Assembly (NCBI GenBank): GCA_015680635.1 | Contig: JAABOA010000946.1 | Coordinates: 1-10,558, forward strand | Reading direction: 5' to 3' | DNA from: Lunasporangiospora selenospora | Taxonomy: Eukaryota; Mortierellomycota; Mortierellomycetes; Mortierellales; Mortierellaceae | Length of the DNA stretch: 10,558 nucleotides | Part shown: piece by piece, positions 1 to 7,887 of the stretch | How the letters are laid out: the number at the start of each line of letters is the position of its first letter | How positions within the stretch are numbered: position 1 is the first letter of the stretch | Translations under genes and position numbers: made by a program | Notes under the pieces: model-generated | Database searches by the model: none | What the model saw: the letters and a program-made list of their open reading frames with translations, nothing else | What the model was told of the DNA's origin: nothing

Positions 1-147
1 AAAAAAAGGTCATGCTACTCCCCCCTCCCTTCCTCTGTTTGCTTCTTCTGTTGCCGTGGCGCCCACTCTTCACACTGATGACAAAGATTGTATACTTGCT
101 CTTTGTATTCTTATTCTATCGACTCTTTTCCCTCCTTCTTTCTTTCA
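1..147. other. 3' flank of the leftmost gene
   Basis: This is sequence downstream of the stop codon of the minus-strand gene. It is pyrimidine-rich on the plus strand, so a minus-strand 3' UTR would be purine-rich. An AATAAG-like element is visible on the minus strand near 110 and could help polyadenylation, but there is no canonical AATAAA. The 82-codon plus-strand open frame here is Leu/Pro/Phe-rich with no recognisable motif, and I do not consider it a gene. Confidence 0.4.
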
Positions 148-2449
148 TCACGAGTGCTTCTCTCTCGGGCTGCTCCGGGGGTCCGTGTTCTCTATCTCGT
201 AAAGAATGCTATCAACATTGTCACGGTCAGGTCCAGTCCCGACTTGGGCCGACTCTCTGAGTCCTTCGATCACCTCATCAACGAGCCATCGGAAGAATGC
301 TTCGGATCGCTGGATCGAGATGTGTCCCTGTGGTCCCTGTCCTGGCTCTTGCCTCTCCTGCCCTTGCTCCTGTTGTTGCCCTTGACCCTGCGGTTGCTGC
401 CCTTGCATCGAACTTTGGCCCTGTTGTTCTATTTTCCCTGTGTCCACGGTCTCAATGAGCTCCCGGATATTCTCTTCTCCGCCTTGAGTCTTTTTTTGTT
501 CATCTTCTTCCTCTTGAAACAACTGTCGACCCTTCTCTCTGAACGACGATGTGGCTGTTTCTTCAGTGTAGGTGGGCGTACTGCTGTCACTGCTGTCGCT
601 GCTGTCGCTCGCGCCTCTACTTCCAATCTCCGGTTCATCAAAGGAGAATGGAATCAGGAACCGAGGGATCCCCGTAAGTTTGCACAGTTCCACGATCAAG
701 AACTCTTTAGACTCCGCCACTTTCTTCCAAAACAGCTCCTCATATCCTTTGCCCGTCGCCGCCAGGTGTTCCTTGAAACAACTCAAAAGGGCACCCGGGA
801 TGGAGGTGTCAAAAATATCGAGAAACAAAGGGAGCGATCCATCCTCGTGATAGACCACCGCTCGGTCCTTGATCAGAGAATCCTTGTAATAACTGTCGCT
901 CCCGTTGATCTTGATGACACTGTCGGCAATCTTGGTGCCTGGTAAGCCTGAACAGACCCAGAGTAACGAGTTGCGAATGTTGGCCCGAAGTTGAGAAATG
1001 AGTGGTGGCAAGATATCCGAGACAATTCGGTAGGGGAGTCCATCTGATGCAAAGAGCCCTTTTAGTGGTGGGCCATTGGGTGGGGGGCCTCCATTGGACA
1101 TGAATGTCTTGTCGCGATCAACGCTAGTATTATCGGTCAGGGCTACGTCTGACGCTGTGAAATCCGAATCAAGGACGGTATTACCGTCTTCCTCGACCTC
1201 AGGTCTCTGGTCACCTTCCTTTCCTGCATCCTCCTTCTCCTTCTCCTTCTTGGTCGAGAGGTTGGAGAAAAGTTCTGGATCGAGTGCTTTAAAGACATCC
1301 CCAAAGATGGTCCTTGCCTCGGGTTTCATCAAGAGCTGGTGTATGATCTTTGTGATTTTTTCTGAATAGATGGCGGTTTGTTTGTTGGTGAGCTCTTCAA
1401 TCATGTTCTCGAGCGCCTCGTAAGGATCTTTGTTGTTGGGATCTGCTGCATCGTTGTTTTTTCTTGGACCTGAGAGTAGGGTTTGGAGTATAGAAAATCT
1501 ACGAATCAGCAACACAGGCAAAAGCAATACGCGTCTCTCCTTTTTTTTTTTTTGGTCACGTTAATCTGGAACCTCTTCATACTCCTAGAGGACACCAACC
1601 TTTAGTCTCGCCCTCTCCTTGGGGACTCTTTCCCATCTTTTTCATCTTTTTCATCATCTTCTTCTTTGCCTTCTTTTCTTCTTTTTCAACCTCTACCTCT
1701 TCTTCTTCTTCTGCGTCGTTGCCATCTTCATAATCATCGCCTTCATCGTCGTGGGCGTTGTCATTCTCGTCTACTCTGCTGCGTTTATAAACTTCTGGCA
1801 TCCACCGGCTCGGATGACCCTTTCCAAGATTCGTTTCTGAGCCGGTCGCTGGCGTCTGCGCGACATGATCCTCGCTGCCCAAACGTTGAAGCTGCCATAA
1901 ATCCCCGTTCACACTAGAGTCTACAGCTCCTGCTTCTTCTTCTGGGATGCCGTCATTATCCTCCTGCGTAAGAGTTGGATCCTTGATGTCGTTGCTTCCG
2001 TTGGACAGATCCTGTACAGTGTTGCCCTCTCTGTCTTGCTCTTCTACCTCGCTGGTATTTGGATCGTCGTCGTCATCATCATCATCGTCATCATCATCGT
2101 CGTCATCATCGTCGTCATCATCATCTTCGTTGTCGTCACTGTCACCATCATGATCGTCCTCTTCATCTTCTTCATCGTCCTCAGTGTATGAAGGGTCGAT
2201 AGAACTCAATGACGGGACAAGAACAGAAGGGTCTACTCCTGCTATGATAGGTACATTTTCCAGGGCCAGTGCTCCATTTTTTATCCAACTCGAGCCCCCA
2301 TGTGTCGATGGTATAGAATTATCTTTGGAAGACTGATTTGAGAGTTGCTGATGGTCGTTAAGACGAAGGTTAAGGAAGAAAAGGCTGGAACCGACGACAA
2401 GCGCAGCTGCTGTGACAGTGACCAAGGCTGGAGTTAAGAAAGAGACCAT
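148..2449 (-). CDS. Hypothetical membrane-anchored protein with 21-Asp tract, two exons, 723 aa
   Basis: No family is recognised. Exon 1 is 2449-1600 and exon 2 is 1469-148 on the minus strand. The phase-1 junction makes a GGT glycine codon (residue 284). Joining is favoured because the downstream frame opens with TTG and its first ATG lies only at residue 306 of the spliced protein. Residues 5-28 form one hydrophobic segment (signal anchor or signal peptide). Residues 90-108 are acidic, 109-129 are 21 consecutive Asp, and 247-274 switch from poly-Glu to Lys/Met-rich. Residues 299-354 look helical, and about 427-561 look like a folded domain with a CxGLPGTK stretch and an NGS sequon at 472. 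Residues 632-665 are Gln/Gly-rich, and 673-690 form a final amphipathic helix. The ATG at 2449 is the only start that includes the hydrophobic segment. Function is unknown. An acidic lumenal or surface protein binding cations is one inference. Gene model confidence is good, function none. Confidence 0.75.
1470..1599 (-). other. Spliceosomal intron of the 723-aa gene
   Basis: The 130-nt intron reads AAAG|GTTGGT at the 5' end and CTCTCAG|GTCC at the 3' end on the minus strand. A CTGAT element about 40 nt before the acceptor could be the branch site. Retention would add seven residues and then a stop, giving a 290-residue form without the C-terminal domains. It contains a run of A on the minus strand (T on the plus strand) near 1540-1553, and one copy of an 18-bp repeat at 1489-1506 also found at 3184-3201. 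Confidence 0.7.
1489..1506. repeat. 18-bp exact direct repeat, copy 1
   Basis: TATAGAAAATCTACGAAT is identical to 3184-3201. It lies in the intron 20 nt from the exon 2 boundary at 1469. Flanking bases diverge immediately on both sides. Confidence 0.9.
2063..2125 (-). repeat. GAT/GAC codon repeat, 21 Asp codons
   Basis: There are twenty-one consecutive Asp codons, mixing GAT and GAC irregularly. The mix of synonymous codons suggests the tract is kept at the protein level and is not only a recent slippage product. Mixed acidic codons flank it on the N-terminal side. Confidence 0.95.
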
Positions 2450-2760
2450 GACTTTGTAGGGTGTGACATCCAGACACCAAGAGTTCCCGTGATGGGGTTT
2501 TTCTCTCTCTCTATCTCTCTTGTTGCTATAGCCGACTCGTGGGTTGCTCCTGGTGAGAGCAGGGTATCAAGGGAAAGGGAAAGGGGGGGGGGAGGGGAGG
2601 GGAGGAGGAAGAAGCTGGCAACAAAGAAAGAAGCAATGTGCCTGAGAGAGAAGGGGATGCGAATGAGAAGGAAAGAAAAGAACCATTCCTTTAAGTCAAT
2701 TCCTTTTCCTTTTGTGGATCAGCATAGCTGGCCAGATCGAGCTGGAACTCAGAAAGATAG
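2450..2760. promoter_or_regulatory. Upstream region of the 723-aa gene
   Basis: This stretch lies immediately upstream of the minus-strand ATG at 2449 and must include its 5' UTR and core promoter. On the minus strand it is C/T-rich, with CT repeats around 2503-2520 and a C-rich block at 2583-2602 (the complement of a G-quadruplex motif). No convincing TATA box is visible. Small open frames here have no coding character. Confidence 0.45.
2583..2602 (+). other. G-quadruplex motif
   Basis: The plus strand reads G10-A-G4-A-G4, followed by GG pairs separated by A. This satisfies the intramolecular quadruplex pattern with one-base loops. It sits about 135-155 bp upstream of the start codon of the minus-strand gene, so the G-rich strand is the non-coding strand of that gene. 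Confidence 0.7.
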
Positions 2761-3575
2761 GAGACTGCGCGACGTTACGACCATTAAGCATCCCCTTGTT
2801 GTTGTGTTGTTTCCACTGGAAGACGACTGCTGAAATGCCTTTTTCGACTACACTTAAAAGTTCATATTTGTTCGATGGCATTTTGAACCCCTCGCCTTTG
2901 AGAGACTTGAAATTATTGCGATTGGCCCCCCTGATCTAGTTTGCCTACCTACTTTGGTGGGGAGGGGGGTGTACAGACTTGGGAATGTATGGAAGCAAAT
3001 AAGCCTGTTTACTTGCAGCAATGGCATTCGGGACATTTGTTATCCTATGGATAATCGTATTGTCTATCAATAATACAGCTCAGAGAGTGAACAAGTTTAT
3101 CAAATTCCTCATTGAAGAGATACTCATCAAAAAAACCCCTGGCAGTCGGTTTTGTCGCTGCTTGTCAAGAGATGCGAGGAGATTATAGAAAATCTACGAA
3201 TGCAAGATCACTGGCGGGTTTTTGAGGTAATGGTGTCCGTCTAGTCGGCGGCAATTTGAGACAAATATTCTTTTTTGGTTCCAACACCCGGAGCTTGAGC
3301 GCGGTCAGAGTAGCGACTAGTATTCATGTTAAAGTCTGTTTCATCCATGTAGATGAATTGTCCAACCTTTCATACTCACCAAATCCTTTGCCCATTGCTG
3401 ATTCTCAGCTATGCGGGTGGGATGATTGTACAAGTTGATTATTTTATTAACAGTACGCGAGAGGGAGGGAGGCTCGTGGATCGAGTTTGAAATGTCCATT
3501 CAGGTGCTGGTGGAAGATGGCGATAGTAGTGCCACTGTCTACATTGATCCGCTCCTTGAGCTTTCGCTGTGTCAT
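2760..3575 (-). pseudogene. Decayed Tc1/mariner (IS630 superfamily) DDE transposase relic
   Basis: On the minus strand, fragments in shifting frames resemble a Tc1-like transposase in the expected order. 3575-3450 encodes MTQRKLKERI...HQHLNGHF, like the second helix-turn-helix. 3443-3371 encodes HPTRIAENQQWAKDL. After a one-base shift, 3369-3241 encodes VGQFIYMDETDFNMN followed by an SDRAQAP-like segment. That matches the block around the first catalytic Asp (the D of MDET, codon 3345-3343) and the following GRAP motif. It then stops at TAG 3243-3241. Further stops follow through 3200-3050. 3034-2960 encodes AYLLPYIPKS, possibly the degraded LPPYSP block near the third acidic residue. 2925-2770 may be the C-terminal helix. 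The first DNA-binding domain and clear terminal inverted repeats were not found. Identification of the DDE block is fairly secure; the ends are approximate. Confidence 0.65.
3184..3201. repeat. 18-bp exact direct repeat, copy 2
   Basis: TATAGAAAATCTACGAAT here is identical, in the same orientation, to 1489-1506 inside the intron of the minus-strand gene. This copy lies within the transposase relic. Confidence 0.9.
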
Positions 3576-4259
3576 ATTATTTCTGTTCTATGCCATTTAA
3601 TAAATGTTGGTTTTCATCTCTTGAAATTAAGGGCACGGAAAGAGAGTTGACCACTTACCCCTATTGTTTAGTCATTTCGAATAGGAGACAAAAATAGTAG
3701 TTGTCAAAGAGGAGAGCTACATTGAGACGAGATTTTGGGGGACTTTATTCAAGATAAATGGAGGCTTTGGTGATGTCTCAAAAAGGCGGCAGTCTCACTC
3801 GTCACTAGTTGGTGTGGTAGAGTGCAGTGAGACTTTGGCCAAGATAGCAGTAGATACCCAGGGGTTGGGGCGCGGGCGGGTTGGATCTTGTTGTAGAACT
3901 AGTTTCGAGTAGCGACAGAATTCGTAGGGATTATGGTAGTGAGCTAGTCTCTCGTCTCATGCCAGTGCACTATCCCTCTTCACCCCCTTTTAGCCCTCTG
4001 GTAGCCCATGCTAGTCTATGTTTTGGTCATATATGGATGGTTGGTGGATTGTAACCCCTCTCGAGAACATCCAAACGTCAAGCTAGAGAAGGGATATCCC
4101 AGGTCAATGTGGTCGTCGATGCATGCCAGATCAACCTAAAATGTTGAATAGGAGGGTATCGAAGCTCATCCTGAACAGATACACCCTCAAAAAAAAGAAA
4201 GAGGGTGGGAAGAGGGAGGGAAGAGAGGGCATATATCAGGACAATTCACAAAACGGGCC
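3576..4259. other. Intergenic stretch without a recognisable gene
   Basis: No coding region is supported here. Short open frames lack family motifs. A 9-bp inverted repeat (AGTCTCACT at 3791-3799 and its complement at 3826-3834) could form a hairpin with a 26-nt loop. A sequence near 3635-3656 (GTTGACCACTTAC read on the plus strand) could be a remnant of a transposon terminal repeat, as it adjoins the transposase relic, but no matching partner is convincing. Confidence 0.35.
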
Positions 4260-4424
4260 AAGGTTATTCCAAACAATGCCAGGAAAAGAGAGGACAATGG
4301 TCATCAAGGATGTCTGGTCACAACCAAGGACGAAACGATCATCCATGGTTCGAGTCCGTTAGTAAACGGCCGACCCTTACCGGAAGAGGAAGGGAAATGA
4401 AAGGGGGGTCTGTTACACCCTTTT

Positions 4425-4476
4425 AAGTCGAGGCCATCGCAGCTTTTTGCTCGCTGTAACCGCTCGACTTTTTTTT
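4425..4476 (+). other. Hairpin followed by a T8 run
   Basis: AAGTCGAG at 4425-4432 pairs perfectly with CTCGACTT at 4463-4470, enclosing 30 nt that can itself partly pair (CAGC with GCTG). A run of eight T (4469-4476) overlaps and follows the 3' arm. The arrangement resembles the 3' end of an RNA polymerase III transcript. It could equally be a promoter element of the gene starting at 4664. No known RNA family was recognised. Confidence 0.35.
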
Positions 4477-4663
4477 ATATTTCTTCCTACTTTTCAACAA
4501 CGGCAGCCCCTCTCGGCCAGTTGACTAATACCCTCTAATCTCTTACTTGCCTTTTCTCCTTCTCCCCCTCCCCCCTCCGTCTCCTCCTTCCTCTTTCTCC
4601 CCCTTTTCAACCACCTTTCTATTTTTCCATCATATACTCTTTTAATCTCGAGGAAGGATCGCC
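4477..4663 (+). promoter_or_regulatory. Pyrimidine-rich promoter/5' leader of the 842-aa gene
   Basis: From about 4530 to 4650 the plus strand is almost entirely C and T, a common feature of fungal initiation regions. A TTATAT element at 4475-4480 lies about 185 bp before the ATG and could be a TATA box. The start context is GATCGCCATGA, with C but no purine at -3. Confidence 0.4.
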
Positions 4664-7192
4664 ATGAGGCAGTACTTCTCAAAACCTGATCATGTCCCCG
4701 TCAAAAACCCCCTCCTACCCAGACACACCAACGATGCTCCACCATCACCCGTCGACGAAACCAACCACAACGATCTCGAGTATCAGCAACAGAAACGACA
4801 GAGTCGAGTCCCAAACCCACGTCGATCCAAGGGTGTTGTCCTCGGACTCCCCGTTGCACTCACTCTGATCATTTCTGCAGGCATTTACTGCATGTCCTCG
4901 ACAACTTTGTTTGATACGGCATGGTCAATCTCCTCATCTGATACAGCCGCGGGGCTTCTTTCTCAACCTCGACTGGTGCTCGATGAGGCCAATTCACATT
5001 CTCAGACCTGGTCTCGATGGCCACCCTTGTGGAGTGACCATAAGGAGGACTCATCAATGTCACCCTTGAATCCCAATGAGAACCAGATCGACTCGAAAGA
5101 CTCTTTGGAGGCTGAGCCATGTGCCAAGAGCGATCTTTCCAAAGACAATTCAAATGTGCAGGACACGGTTTCAGAACAAGATACGATAGTAGAATTCGTC
5201 GAGACTATTGAGGCCGAGGATAGGGATGGTAATGTGATCGAGGTGGTGGTTCTGGGTCAAGAAGTGGTTCCCACGGATGTATTGTCATCCCTTGCAGACG
5301 AAGGAACATCCATCAGTGAAGGACCATACCCAGGCGACAGCGGCGTTAGCATAATGGACGAACCCCAGATGATGAAGTTTCCTTTTTCTCTCGAGCGCCG
5401 GCACTCGGACGACGACGATGATGATGATGATGATGACGACGACGATGAAGACGACGACGACGATGGCGATGATGGCAGCGAAAAGGATGGCTCTTCGAAA
5501 CCCCATCACAGAGGCAAGCATGACGATGACAAGAGCAATGTCAAGGATCATCAAAAGAACAAGAGTGGTCCTCCCGGGAGCACTACTCCCAACATTAGGC
5601 CAGGCCAAAACCTGAACCCCAACAACAGCCCTGGCGGTAGCGGGCCCAAGGTGTGCTCTTCCAAATTGTGTCTTCCGGCTCTTCGGGATCTGATCCTTGC
5701 ACGCATCTCGGACCAGGTCCGAAAGGTGATGGATCACCTACGGGATCCTGACATCCTTCTCCATATGATGGAGCTCACGGCGCCTCCAACAAAGGATTTG
5801 TTGATCGCAGGACAGGAGGAGGTTGTTCTCAAATTGGAGAGTCGGGTGACCAAGGATCTACGCGACTGGGTCACAGGTGTTCGGCGCTCTGCAACACGGA
5901 AAGCGCACAAGAGCAGTGTCAGGAAAACTTCAGCCATCGGAACGTCTGAGATCACACCCGAATCCGAAGGTGTGTTCTTGGGCGGAAGTGAGTTTGCAGG
6001 AACAGGGGTCGCAGAAGACTTTGCATCGATCACACTCAACCCCAAGGACGACTCAACGGCCAAGACCAGTACAGTCGATGGCCCTGGAGACGAGGAAGAG
6101 TTCCATTTGGCTGGACTTACCTTTGACATTGAGGATGATGAAGACGCAGACACCATGGGTAACCACCGTATTGATGCCGCAGCAGGATCAGGTGCTGGCG
6201 CTTCCTCCATGCCTAAATCGACGGGGGCAAAGGGGGCCTCGACGACCCAGAAGCAGGATATTACCCCTGCCTCCAACAAGGAAGGCAAGGCGATCGCCAA
6301 GGGAGGGGAAGATCATGATGAGCACCACGATCACGGGCATCATGATCACGAGCACCATGAGCACCACAACCACCATGAGCACCACGAGCACCACGAGCAC
6401 CACAAGGACCACAAGGACCACAGCCACCACCATCCAAGCAATCACAAGGGCCACAAGAAGGATCATAATGCTCGATACGAAGTCGGTCACCACAACAACA
6501 AGCACAAGAAAAGCAAGCATCATGGACACGTCAATCAGGCGGGCAAGCAAAAACACCACAAAAAGAACAAAAAGAACAAGCACAAGCGCCTGAACAGACG
6601 TGATCTGGCCGCCATCGACAATTCCACCCCTGCTACCTCTGCTTCCTCCTCTTCGAAACTATCCAAGCAATACGCGCTTTCGGCCGACAAGATCGTGATG
6701 CAGCAAGAATGGTCCCGATGGATCGCTCGTTGGGTCCATCACGCCAAGGTTCTAATCCTCTCCCACGTACTCGCCACCCAGTCCCTAACCGAAATGAACC
6801 AAGTGGCGGTGGCGGACGAAACTGTAGTACCATTGGATCAACGTCACTGGGCCTGGAACCTGGACAAGGCCATCGCGACGGTCATGGTCGTCTCGGAAAT
6901 GCTCTGTGGTGCTCCAGGACCCATATTGGACTCGAAGGAGGCGACCTTGTTCCTGTCATCTCTGTCCTTGACCCCACAACCGATTATTGTCACGGCGAAC
7001 CGTGGGGTGATGAATGGAACGTCGACGGCCATGTCCAGCGATGCAGGGTCGTTGTCGTCCAAGTTGATCACGGCGAGTGGCACCGAGTTTTCGATCAAGA
7101 CCTTGACCATGACCTTGAATGCTCAAAGATGCATTGAGGTCTGGAAACCCGATCTCGAAGAGATGTTGGAACGGACGGCGACTCTTGTTTGA
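4664..7192 (+). CDS. Hypothetical type II membrane protein with poly-Asp and His-rich tracts, 842 aa
   Basis: This is an intronless frame from ATG 4664 to TGA 7190-7192. No family is recognised. Residues 1-56 are hydrophilic and end in RRSK. Residues 57-77 form a single hydrophobic helix. By the positive-inside rule this is a type II anchor with the long C-terminal part in the ER lumen or outside the cell. Residues 249-261 and 263-267 are Asp tracts. About 331-410 is a helical domain starting with CSSKLC. Residues 480-515 are acidic. Residues 550-586 are packed with HH-D/E repeats, 587-648 are Lys/His-rich, and 660-842 form a Trp- and Leu-rich C-terminal domain. The Asp and His composition recalls lumenal metal-buffer proteins (for example sarcoplasmic His-rich Ca-binding protein), but only by composition. 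It is divergently oriented to the other poly-Asp membrane protein gene. Codon mixing in the tracts argues for a real protein product. Confidence 0.85.
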   Translation: MRQYFSKPDHVPVKNPLLPRHTNDAPPSPVDETNHNDLEYQQQKRQSRVPNPRRSKGVVLGLPVALTLIISAGIYCMSSTTLFDTAWSISSSDTAAGLLSQPRLVLDEANSHSQTWSRWPPLWSDHKEDSSMSPLNPNENQIDSKDSLEAEPCAKSDLSKDNSNVQDTVSEQDTIVEFVETIEAEDRDGNVIEVVVLGQEVVPTDVLSSLADEGTSISEGPYPGDSGVSIMDEPQMMKFPFSLERRHSDDDDDDDDDDDDDEDDDDDGDDGSEKDGSSKPHHRGKHDDDKSNVKDHQKNKSGPPGSTTPNIRPGQNLNPNNSPGGSGPKVCSSKLCLPALRDLILARISDQVRKVMDHLRDPDILLHMMELTAPPTKDLLIAGQEEVVLKLESRVTKDLRDWVTGVRRSATRKAHKSSVRKTSAIGTSEITPESEGVFLGGSEFAGTGVAEDFASITLNPKDDSTAKTSTVDGPGDEEEFHLAGLTFDIEDDEDADTMGNHRIDAAAGSGAGASSMPKSTGAKGASTTQKQDITPASNKEGKAIAKGGEDHDEHHDHGHHDHEHHEHHNHHEHHEHHEHHKDHKDHSHHHPSNHKGHKKDHNARYEVGHHNNKHKKSKHHGHVNQAGKQKHHKKNKKNKHKRLNRRDLAAIDNSTPATSASSSSKLSKQYALSADKIVMQQEWSRWIARWVHHAKVLILSHVLATQSLTEMNQVAVADETVVPLDQRHWAWNLDKAIATVMVVSEMLCGAPGPILDSKEATLFLSSLSLTPQPIIVTANRGVMNGTSTAMSSDAGSLSSKLITASGTEFSIKTLTMTLNAQRCIEVWKPDLEEMLERTATLV
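5408..5473 (+). repeat. GAC/GAT codon repeat (poly-Asp)
   Basis: Thirteen Asp codons, one Glu, five more Asp, then Gly-Asp-Asp. GAC and GAT are mixed. It encodes residues 249-270 of the 842-residue protein. Confidence 0.95.
6311..6430 (+). repeat. GAGCACCAC-type repeat encoding His-rich tract
   Basis: Imperfect 9-bp units (GAGCACCAC and variants with GAT, AAC or AAG in the first codon) encode Glu-His-His, Asp-His and Lys-Asp-His triplets. Third-position changes (CAT/CAC) show the array is not freshly expanded throughout, though the run around 6376-6405 is close to perfect. The product could bind Zn2+, Ni2+ or Cu2+. Confidence 0.9.
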
Positions 7193-7449
7193 AAAGGGGG
7201 GGGGGGATTGAAGATTATTATTATTTTCTTTTTGCCCGAGTCTTGGATTTCTGTTGATCAGAAGTAGTTTAGAGAATATATCCCTGTTTCTCCTTGTTTC
7301 TCTTTTCGAGACTCACTTTTTCCTTTCAAATACAACTGTTCAAGTTCACAAAAAAATCATTGACTTGTGTGTGTGAGAGAATACATTTATATACTATTTT
7401 TTTTCCTGTTTTTTCTTTATAGCAATTATGAAAAAGAAAAAAAAAAAAA

Positions 7450-7467
7450 GGGTTGGGTTGGGTTGGG
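7450..7467 (+). other. Four-repeat GGGTT G-quadruplex motif
   Basis: Four GGG tracts are separated by TT loops, an ideal quadruplex pattern and similar to telomeric repeats (which are TTAGGG in many fungi). A poly-A run precedes it. If the transcript of the 842-residue gene extends this far, the motif would be in its 3' UTR as RNA. Confidence 0.75.
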
Positions 7468-7887
7468 TTGAGAAAACAAGGTAAAATACAAGAAAATAGG
7501 TGGACCCAATTGTAAAAGAGAAAGAGAATGAATTCACCAGGCACTCCACTTGGGATGCAGAAAAAGAAAAAGAAAAACGATAAAAGAGGGCTAGAATACA
7601 AGACAAGAGGTGAGAAGGGGAGGGAGAGGTTGATGAGGGAGCGGCAGTAGGGACTCTCTGGACAGCCCTTGTCGAGAGGCAGAGAGATGGAGAAAAAAGT
7701 CAATGACGTTATCTGGTATTCGTTATACACTGCAAGAAAAGCGGTTAAAACTTTTTTTTTGCATAAAAAAAAGAAAAGAAAAAAAAGAAAAGTCCCCAAT
7801 CTCTCCTCAGGTGAAATAAACACCGAAAGAAAGAGTTGCGTTGATCATTAAAGAAAAAGAAGAAAAAGAAGAGGAAGCCCGCCCATC

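Noticed and set aside
88-945. 285-codon plus-strand open frame
   Set aside because: It lies antisense to exon 2 of the 723-residue gene, is Leu/Ser-rich because it mirrors Glu/Gln/Asp codons, and shows no motif.
148-1527. Exon 2 of the left gene as a separate 459-residue gene
   Set aside because: That frame opens with TTG and has no ATG before the middle of the conserved-looking helical domain; phase-matched splice sites join it to the upstream exon.
2854-3438. Small open frames of about 60 codons on both strands in the intergenic region
   Set aside because: They overlap the transposase relic in other frames or carry only decayed pieces of it, and have no signals of their own.
3723-3959. 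MITE with 10-bp inverted ends TGAGACGAGA / TCTCGTCTCA, 237 bp
   Set aside because: One or two 10-bp inverted matches are expected by chance in a region this size, and no target-site duplication flanks it.
4291-4365. tRNA gene around the GGTTCGAGTCC B-box-like sequence
   Set aside because: No acceptor stem pairs across a tRNA-length span, the D-arm/A-box match is poor and the T-stem has mismatches.
6311-6430. CRISPR-like or satellite array
   Set aside because: The 9-bp units are in frame with a long coding sequence and encode a His-rich tract; there are no spacers.
5285-6583. Minus-strand open frames of 150, 188 and 131 codons and a plus-strand 238-codon frame within the 842-residue gene
   Set aside because: They arise from the repetitive Asp and His codon arrays read in other frames (Val/Ile-rich or Thr/Met/Ser-rich products), with no independent support.
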